Shown: positions 8,823-13,006 of the stretch, in pieces
How positions within the stretch are numbered: position 1 is the first letter of the stretch
Layout: the number at the start of each line of letters is the position of its first letter
NCBI GenBank assembly: GCA_902490245.1
Contig: CABUDB010000016.1
Location: 1-13,006 of the forward strand
Direction: 5' to 3'
DNA: 13,006 nucleotides
From: an uncultured Collinsella sp.
GTDB taxonomy: Bacteria; Actinomycetota; Coriobacteriia; Coriobacteriales; Coriobacteriaceae
Position numbers and translations under genes: made by a program
The notes under the pieces: model-generated
The model's database searches: none
What the model was told of the DNA's origin: nothing
The model's input: only the letters and a program-made list of their open reading frames with translations

Positions 8823-9530
8823 ATGACTGACCACGCTTTAGACCGAGCGCAGCTAGCCGAAGCCGTCGGCAACGATATTGCCGACATGGCCCATTTTTGG
8901 ATGCTGCGGAAGTTCCAGTTTTTGGAGCCGGCGCGCGAACAGTTCGAGATCATTGTCGACCCGTGGCTCAGCTATTGCACCGAGCCTTCGCAAAACGAAA
9001 TCATGGCCTACAACATGGCATTTACCGATTGGCTGCTCTTCGAGCGCCCCTATCGCCATGGCAAGACGCTGCTCGAGCTGTATGTTGACGAGCCGCCGGC
9101 ATCGCTTTCGCCTGCCTCGCTCAAGCGGCTCGAGCAGGTACGCGACACGCATTATTTCTCGCGCTTTGGCATTTTGGACAAGGATCCTGCGAACGGCATG
9201 GTTGCGCTGAAGGACACACGCGCCGATCATCGCTTTGATGTCTACGACCCGCATATCGTGCAAAAGGAGCATTGGAATGACGGCGCGATTGCGGTGCGCC
9301 TCGCCTGCGTCGACGATGTCTGGCTTACAGCGGGACAGCTCTACTTATATGACATCGCGCGCCTGAGCGACACGGCGGTCGACGGGCCTGGCGCCGTTCA
9401 TCCAGAAGACCTGGAAGATGGCTTCGACACCTCGTGCATCAGCTTCTTCTTGCGTCTGGTCCGCGACATCATGGGCGCCCAGGGGCGGTACGTAAAGTCG
9501 CTCAACATCTACGAGCAGGAGTGGGAGTAG
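8823..9530 (+). CDS. Uncharacterised 235-aa soluble protein
   Basis: I do not recognise the family. Start ATG 8823 follows an excellent GAGGAGG (8811-8817) with 5-nt spacing, and codon use matches the neighbours, so the gene is real. The product has no signal peptide and no membrane helix. It is acidic, with a helical N-terminal half rich in aromatics and a D69-W-L-L-F-E-R-P segment followed by HGKTLLELY (80-87). The C-terminal half alternates short hydrophobic strands and acidic loops (VRLACVDDVWLTAGQLYLYD, then a final EQEWE). No catalytic motif or metal site is evident. It sits between the gltBD terminator and palindrome cluster C, with the nuclease gene 366 bp downstream; shared function with that gene is possible but unsupported. 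Confidence 0.85.
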   Translation: MTDHALDRAQLAEAVGNDIADMAHFWMLRKFQFLEPAREQFEIIVDPWLSYCTEPSQNEIMAYNMAFTDWLLFERPYRHGKTLLELYVDEPPASLSPASLKRLEQVRDTHYFSRFGILDKDPANGMVALKDTRADHRFDVYDPHIVQKEHWNDGAIAVRLACVDDVWLTAGQLYLYDIARLSDTAVDGPGAVHPEDLEDGFDTSCISFFLRLVRDIMGAQGRYVKSLNIYEQEWE

Positions 9531-9572
9531 GGGATGGGCCTGGCGTTGTCCTGCCTTGCCTTCTGTCTTTAT

Positions 9573-9629
9573 GTCTCGATCTGTAACGTTTAGGGACAAA
9601 AAACCGGTCTACCTGTTACAGATCGAGAC
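9573..9629 (+). repeat. Palindromic unit C1 (57 bp), cluster C
   Basis: Both arms match consensus: GTCTCGATCTGTAAC (9573-9587) and GTTACAGATCGAGAC (9615-9629). The interior adds a short TAG/CTA pairing (positions 4-6 with 22-24). First of four units; it starts 43 bp after the stop of the 8823 gene. Confidence 0.95.
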
Positions 9630-9652
9630 GAATGCTTGGGCGCCGCTGGTTT

Positions 9653-9709
9653 GTCTAAATCTGTAACGTTTGGAGGCCTGGAGAACGTCTAACTGTTACA
9701 GATCGAGAC
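9653..9709 (+). repeat. Palindromic unit C2 (57 bp), cluster C
   Basis: Starts exactly 80 bp after C1. Left arm GTCTAAATCTGTAAC has two unpaired changes; right arm GTTACAGATCGAGAC is perfect. Its interior is the most divergent of the cluster. Confidence 0.95.
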
Positions 9710-9732
9710 GTTTGGCACTTGGCTGGGGGAAT

Positions 9733-9789
9733 GTCTCAATCTGTAACATCTACAGGCCAAAATTCGACCTAACTGTTACAGATCGAGAC
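9733..9789 (+). repeat. Palindromic unit C3 (57 bp), cluster C
   Basis: Starts exactly 80 bp after C2. Left arm GTCTCAATCTGTAAC has one change opposite C9784; right arm is perfect. Pairing extends outward by one T/A pair (9732 with 9790). Confidence 0.95.
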
Positions 9790-9813
9790 AAAGGTTGGAC
9801 GCGGTGCCGAAAG

Positions 9814-9870
9814 ATCTTGTTCTGTAACAACTAGAGGCTCAAAGACTGTCTTCCTGTTACAGATCAAGAC
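9814..9870 (+). repeat. Palindromic unit C4 (57 bp), next to the nuclease start
   Basis: Starts 81 bp after C3. Arms ATCTTGTTCTGTAAC and GTTACAGATCAAGAC. One change is compensated (T9818 with A9866 replaces the consensus C/G pair); two others are not. It ends 10 bp before the ribosome binding site and 26 bp before the ATG of the nuclease gene, so it would sit in that gene's 5' leader or promoter. Confidence 0.94.
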
Positions 9871-9896
9871 ATTTGTCAGCGGAGGCAACAGCGGCG

Positions 9897-10967
9897 ATGG
9901 TCCAGTTGTCCGATGTGGTGGTGATGAAAGTGTCCAATACCGTTCTCAAACACAAACATGCGACTCGCAACACGTTGGCGCGGAATAGGATGCTCGCGCG
10001 GCTCACGGAGACGACCGAGCAAGGTGCGCTGCTCGCAACGCATGACAATGCCGAGCTCATGTGGCTGCGGCGTCATGTGGGAACCGATGATATCGCGGAA
10101 CCCGAGCCGTATCTGTTCTGCTTTCAGCATGATTGGGATGCATCGACGCCGGCGGAGCGAGCGCTGAGGACTATCAAAGGGCTTGCGGAATTTCATCCCG
10201 ATTGGGCGTTTTGGGGCTATGACGCGGCGCTTTTGTGGGGTCTGGAGGTGCCGAATGATCTGCTTGGGTCGCGTTTTCTTGTTAAGACGGGTTGTTCGGT
10301 GACGTTGAGCGGCGGGTGCAGGTTGTTGCGTCCGCAGATGGCGGGCGCACTCGAGCATGTTGATGGCGTGCGGGTGACGTCGTTTTGGCGCACGGTGGAG
10401 GATTGCCTACTGCGTGCGCCGTTCTCCTACGGGTTGGCGATTGCCGATTCTGCACTGCGAGCGAAAGGCGTATCACGTGGGGATTTGTGCGAGCGCCTCC
10501 GCGCCGATTGCGAGGGCAGGCGAGGGTATCGCAGGGCACAGGTGATTGCGTCGTATGCGGACGGGCTGTCTGAAAACGGCGGCGAGTCTCGTTTTCGGGC
10601 GTTCTTTATTGCATACGGTTTTCCGGTGCCAGAGTTGCAGGTGGAGTTTCGCGACCCGCTTGATCCGAGCCAAGTGTTTCGTGTCGACTATTTTTGGCGG
10701 CTCGAGGACGGGACGTGTGTCATCGGCGAGCTCGACGGAAAGGGGAAGTACACCTTGCAGAGCGGCGAGGGTCGGGAGTCGGTTGACCCATTCGTGGCAG
10801 AGCGTCAGCGGGAATCTCATCTGACAATGCTCGGGCATAAGGTGCTTCGGTTTACGTTTAACGAACTCAAAGGCCCGGGGAAGCTAGTCGAGAAAATGAG
10901 GCTGGCGGGTATTCCTCGGCAGGTTGAATTGGCTGAGGAGTGGAGATGCCAGTGGTATGGGCGCTGA
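9897..10967 (+). CDS. AbiEi/DUF559-like protein with Vsr-like nuclease domain
   Basis: Encodes 356 aa. The overall pattern resembles actinobacterial proteins annotated as AbiEi-like or DUF559/endonuclease-domain proteins: an N-terminal region with FWGYDAALLWGLEVP, a middle VTSFWRTVEDCLL and ADSALRAKG, then GRRGYRRAQ and a C-terminal PD-(D/E)XK fold. Candidate catalytic residues are E230 (GESRF), D264 (FRVDYFW) and E278-x-D280-G-K282 (GELDGKGKY), then a helix with ERQRE and VLRFTF, as in Vsr-type nucleases. Function is unknown; AbiEi relatives are antitoxins, but no AbiEii-type toxin gene adjoins it. Start ATG 9897 has GGAGG at 9881-9885 (11-nt spacing); a TTG at 9873 would begin in the flank of palindrome C4. 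By eye its codons are less C-biased than those of gltBD, hinting at transfer. Palindrome clusters lie on both sides. Confidence 0.85.
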   Translation: MVQLSDVVVMKVSNTVLKHKHATRNTLARNRMLARLTETTEQGALLATHDNAELMWLRRHVGTDDIAEPEPYLFCFQHDWDASTPAERALRTIKGLAEFHPDWAFWGYDAALLWGLEVPNDLLGSRFLVKTGCSVTLSGGCRLLRPQMAGALEHVDGVRVTSFWRTVEDCLLRAPFSYGLAIADSALRAKGVSRGDLCERLRADCEGRRGYRRAQVIASYADGLSENGGESRFRAFFIAYGFPVPELQVEFRDPLDPSQVFRVDYFWRLEDGTCVIGELDGKGKYTLQSGEGRESVDPFVAERQRESHLTMLGHKVLRFTFNELKGPGKLVEKMRLAGIPRQVELAEEWRCQWYGR

Positions 10968-10975
10968 GAGGTTTT

Positions 10976-11032
10976 GTCTCGATCTGTAACGTTTAGAGGC
11001 TGTTTGAGCTCGTAATTGTTACAGATCGAGAC
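10976..11032 (+). repeat. Palindromic unit D1 (57 bp), directly after the nuclease gene
   Basis: Both arms match consensus, and pairing extends outward (TT, 10974-10975, with AA, 11033-11034), giving a perfect 17-bp stem. It starts only 8 bp after the nuclease stop codon, so the hairpin would form the 3' end region of that mRNA. No clean T-run follows, so it is not a classical terminator. Confidence 0.95.
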
Positions 11033-11056
11033 AAGCCGGTGAAACGTCGACCGAAT

Positions 11057-11113
11057 GTCTCGATCTGTAACATCAGGGGGCCCAATAACCCTGTACCTGT
11101 TACAGATCGAGAC
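11057..11113 (+). repeat. Palindromic unit D2 (57 bp), cluster D
   Basis: Starts 81 bp after D1. Both arms match consensus; pairing extends outward (AAT, 11054-11056, with ATT, 11114-11116) and inward by one A/T pair. The interior has a separate CAGGG/CCCTG stem (11074-11078 with 11089-11093). Confidence 0.95.
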
Positions 11114-11217
11114 ATTTCCCTGGTGCCGCTGGGGTGGGACTGCAATGTATTCCGTCCCCCACATCCCCTCTTCCTTCCGTTAACCGATGCGTCTGCAGCA
11201 ATCCAGCGGGACTAGGT

Positions 11218-11223
11218 GATAAT
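11218..11223 (+). promoter_or_regulatory. Candidate -10 box of the amidohydrolase gene
   Basis: GATAAT lies 39 nt before the start codon at 11263, a plausible -10 distance. No good -35 box is seen about 17 bp upstream (the sequence there is GCAGCA-like), so this is a weak call. The space between cluster D and here also holds a GGGAC/GTCCC complement (11136-11140 with 11154-11158) that could form a small hairpin. Confidence 0.25.
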
Positions 11224-11262
11224 GGACAAATGTTCATGTTAATCGTGAGGGAGGAGCTCGAT

Positions 11263-12633
11263 ATGGCGACTGCCGATCGTCCCACGTTGTTTATCAATGC
11301 GACCGTTCTGGATGGCTCGGAGCATATGGAGCCGCAGCCCGATATGGCCGTGGTCGTCGAGCGTGGCATCATCACCTGGATGGGACCGAGCGCCGTGGCC
11401 CAAGCTCCAGCGGGTGCCGAGATCATCGACCTGGGCGGTGCGTATCTCATGCCGGGCCTCATCAATATGCACGTGCATCTGTGCGGCTCGGGCAAGCCGG
11501 TCTCGGCCGGCGATGCGGGCGCGCTGATGAAGAAGCTCGATAATCCCGTGGGGCGCGCCATCGTGCGCCACATTCTTAAGGGCAGTGCCCAGCAGCAGCT
11601 GGCAAGCGGCGTGACCACGGTGCGCGGCGCGGGCGATCCGCTGTTTGCCGATCTTGCTGTGCGCGATGCTATCGATGCCGGCAAGTATCAGGGTCCGCGT
11701 TTGGTGGCGCCGGGAACGGGCGTCACGGTGCCGGGCGGCCATGGCGCGGGCCTGTTCGCTCAGGTGGCCAACAGCCCCGTCGAGGCGGCCGAGCAGGTGC
11801 GAGACCTGTATGCGCGCGGTGCCGATGTCATCAAGCTGTTCGTGACGGGCGGCGTGTTCGACGCTACCGAGGTGGGCGAGCCGGGCGTGCTGCGCATGCC
11901 GGTCGAGGTTGCCACGGCGGCGTGCAAGGCTGCGCACGAGGTGGGCCTGCCGGTTATGGCCCATGTCGAGAGTACCGAGGGCGTGAAGGCCGCGCTTGAG
12001 GCCGGCGTCGATACGATCGAGCACGGTGCCCCGATGACTCCCGAGATCTTGGAACTGTACCGCGGCGCCGCGGGCACGCAGCTTGAGGGGCGTGCGCCCA
12101 GCGTTACCTGCACTATCAGCCCCGCGCTGCCGTTTGTGCTGCTCAATCCGGAGAAGACCCATTCGACCGATACGCAAAAGAAGAACGGCGACATCGTGTG
12201 TTCGGGCATCATCGAGAGCGCCCGTGCCGCACTGGAAGCTGGCGTTAAGGTGGGCCTGGGCACGGACTCGAGCTGCCCGTTTGTGACGCAGTACGACATG
12301 TGGCGTGAGGTTGCCTATTTTGCCAAGTACGTGGGCGTGAGCAACGCCTTTGCGCTGCATACGGCCACGCAGGTCAATGCCGAGCTGCTGGGGCTGGGCG
12401 GCGAGACCGGTACGATCGAGTGCGGCAAGGCCGCCGATATCCTGGTGACGCGCGAGAACCCGCTCGATGACCTGTGCGCCCTGCGTGAGCCGATGCACGT
12501 GATGTGTCGCGGTGATCTGGTGCGCAAGCTGAAGGTGAAGCGCATCCCCGAGGTGGACGCCGAGCTCGACGCGATTATGGCCATGCCTGCCGAGGCGTTG
12601 GCCGAGGAGCTTGCCCGCGACGGTGTGGCGTAG
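11263..12633 (+). CDS. Metal-dependent amidohydrolase (imidazolonepropionase/prolidase-like)
   Basis: Encodes 456 aa, a cytoplasmic hydrolase of the amidohydrolase superfamily, closest in pattern to the COG1228 group (imidazolonepropionase-like enzymes and amidohydrolase-type Xaa-Pro dipeptidases). The metal ligands are visible in order: H70-V-H72 after the first strand, K191 in VIKLFVTGG (the likely carboxylated lysine), H234 in MAHVEST, H254 in DTIEHGAP, and D335 in GLGTDSS. The C-terminal GTIECGKAADILVTRENPL is the usual beta-sandwich closure. The substrate cannot be assigned; no histidine-degradation or peptide-uptake genes adjoin it. The frame is open upstream to 11134, but AGGGAGGAG (11248-11256) six bases before ATG 11263, and the family-typical N-terminus there, decide the start. 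It is probably transcribed alone and ends at a strong terminator. Confidence 0.92.
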   Translation: MATADRPTLFINATVLDGSEHMEPQPDMAVVVERGIITWMGPSAVAQAPAGAEIIDLGGAYLMPGLINMHVHLCGSGKPVSAGDAGALMKKLDNPVGRAIVRHILKGSAQQQLASGVTTVRGAGDPLFADLAVRDAIDAGKYQGPRLVAPGTGVTVPGGHGAGLFAQVANSPVEAAEQVRDLYARGADVIKLFVTGGVFDATEVGEPGVLRMPVEVATAACKAAHEVGLPVMAHVESTEGVKAALEAGVDTIEHGAPMTPEILELYRGAAGTQLEGRAPSVTCTISPALPFVLLNPEKTHSTDTQKKNGDIVCSGIIESARAALEAGVKVGLGTDSSCPFVTQYDMWREVAYFAKYVGVSNAFALHTATQVNAELLGLGGETGTIECGKAADILVTRENPLDDLCALREPMHVMCRGDLVRKLKVKRIPEVDAELDAIMAMPAEALAEELARDGVA

Positions 12634-12666
12634 ACGAGTCAAAGGGACAGCTCCGTTGCCGCATAC

Positions 12667-12704
12667 AAAAAGCCGAGGTCTCAACACGAGGCCTCGGCTT
12701 TTTT
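12667..12704. terminator. Bidirectional terminator between convergent genes
   Basis: Stem AGCCGAGG-t-CTC (12671-12682) with GAG-g-CCTCGGCT (12688-12699), loop AACAC, with an A-run before and a T-run (12699-12704) after. It lies between the amidohydrolase (+) and the zinc-ribbon gene (-) and has the features needed to stop transcription from both sides. Confidence 0.88.
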
Positions 12705-12725
12705 ATCGAACAAATACTTAAGATT

Positions 12726-12756
12726 TGGGACAAACAAACCTGATTAATTTGTCCCG
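12726..12756. repeat. GGGACAAA/TTTGTCCC inverted repeat
   Basis: GGGACAAA (12727-12734) and TTTGTCCC (12748-12755) form an 8-bp perfect stem with a 13-nt loop, 11 bp beyond the stop of the minus-strand gene. No T-run follows in either direction. It may help protect the 3' end of that transcript, or belong to a family of GGGAC-containing intergenic hairpins. Confidence 0.5.
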
Positions 12757-12766
12757 CGTGCGGGCG

Positions 12767-13006
12767 CTAGGAGCGGGTTTCCATCTTGGCGTGGCACTTG
12801 GGGCAGGTGACGCGGATCTTGCCTTTGCCCTTGGGGACGGAGAGCATCTGGCCGCAGTTGGGGCACTTGAGGTATGCCGTGGTCTTGCGACCCTTCCACA
12901 TCTTCTTGGCCGTGCGCTTGGCACGCTCAAAGTCTTCCTTACTGGTGCCGGCAGCGCGTGAGGTGCTGGCCGCTGCGGCCCCGCCGCCCAAGCTGGCGAC
13001 GAACTT
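12767..13006 (-). CDS. C-terminal part of a zinc-ribbon protein (partial)
   Basis: The 3' end of a minus-strand gene; the frame stays open to the window edge, so the start lies beyond it. The visible 79 residues begin KFVASLGGGAAAAS, then a basic stretch (FERAKRTAKKMWKGRK), then a C-terminal zinc ribbon with CPNCGQ and CPKCHAK, separated by VPKGKGKIRVT. This tail resembles the zinc ribbon at the C-terminus of small membrane proteins I have seen in Firmicutes and Actinobacteria, but the membrane part, if any, is not in view. A TTG at 12991 could be a start, but it lacks a good ribosome binding site within the visible sequence. Function unknown. Confidence 0.8.
   Translation of the reverse strand, partial: KFVASLGGGAAAASTSRAAGTSKEDFERAKRTAKKMWKGRKTTAYLKCPNCGQMLSVPKGKGKIRVTCPKCHAKMETRS

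Noticed and set aside
9573..9870. CRISPR array
   Set aside because: The period is regular, but the 15-bp motif alternates in orientation, the 27-nt interiors share a weak consensus rather than being unrelated spacers, and no cas gene is present.
9897..10967. Complete AbiE-type toxin-antitoxin pair
   Set aside because: Only the AbiEi-like architecture is present; no AbiEii-type nucleotidyltransferase gene adjoins it on either side.
11134..11262. Upstream start for the amidohydrolase
   Set aside because: It would add 43 residues of non-family sequence, whereas ATG 11263 has AGGGAGGAG at ideal spacing.

Overview
The window looks like a piece of chromosome from a high-GC anaerobic gut actinobacterium, probably Coriobacteriia and most likely Collinsella or a close relative. 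This is an inference from GC-rich, C/G-ending codons, strong AGGAGG-type ribosome binding sites, a rubredoxin and the gene styles. No rRNA or other taxonomic marker is present, so the placement is tentative.

Layout from left to right: a small rubredoxin (34-177, +) with an intrinsic terminator; palindrome cluster A (2 units); mntH, an Nramp Mn2+/Fe2+ importer (485-1741, -), with a recognisable promoter and a 14-bp palindromic operator candidate; palindrome cluster B (3 units); gltB-gltD, the two subunits of NADPH glutamate synthase (2265-8449, +), closed by a terminator made of a 38-bp perfect palindrome; a 373-bp gap whose end may fold over the next ribosome binding site; an unrecognised 235-aa protein (8823-9530, +); palindrome cluster C (4 units); a 356-aa AbiEi/DUF559-like protein with a C-terminal Vsr-like PD-(D/E)XK nuclease domain (9897-10967, +); palindrome cluster D (2 units); a COG1228-type metal-dependent amidohydrolase (11263-12633, +); a bidirectional terminator; and the 3' end of a zinc-ribbon protein (12767-13006, -).

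The metabolic genes are ordinary. GltBD makes glutamate from glutamine and 2-oxoglutarate, MntH imports manganese, and rubredoxin carries electrons.

The unusual element is a family of 11 palindromic units in four clusters. Each unit is exactly 57 bp: a 15-bp arm (consensus GTCTCGATCTGTAAC), 27 variable bp, and the inverse arm (GTTACAGATCGAGAC). Within a cluster the units repeat with a start-to-start period of 80 or 81 bp in all 7 cases. All 11 have the same orientation by two criteria: the right arm is nearly invariant while the left arm drifts, and the interior has a weak directional consensus. Several arm substitutions are compensated on the other side, so the paired structure appears to be selected. 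Clusters bracket mntH on both sides and the nuclease gene on both sides. I cannot tell from one window whether these are a REP/BIME-like mobile family, a protein-binding array, or RNA hairpins linked to the nuclease.
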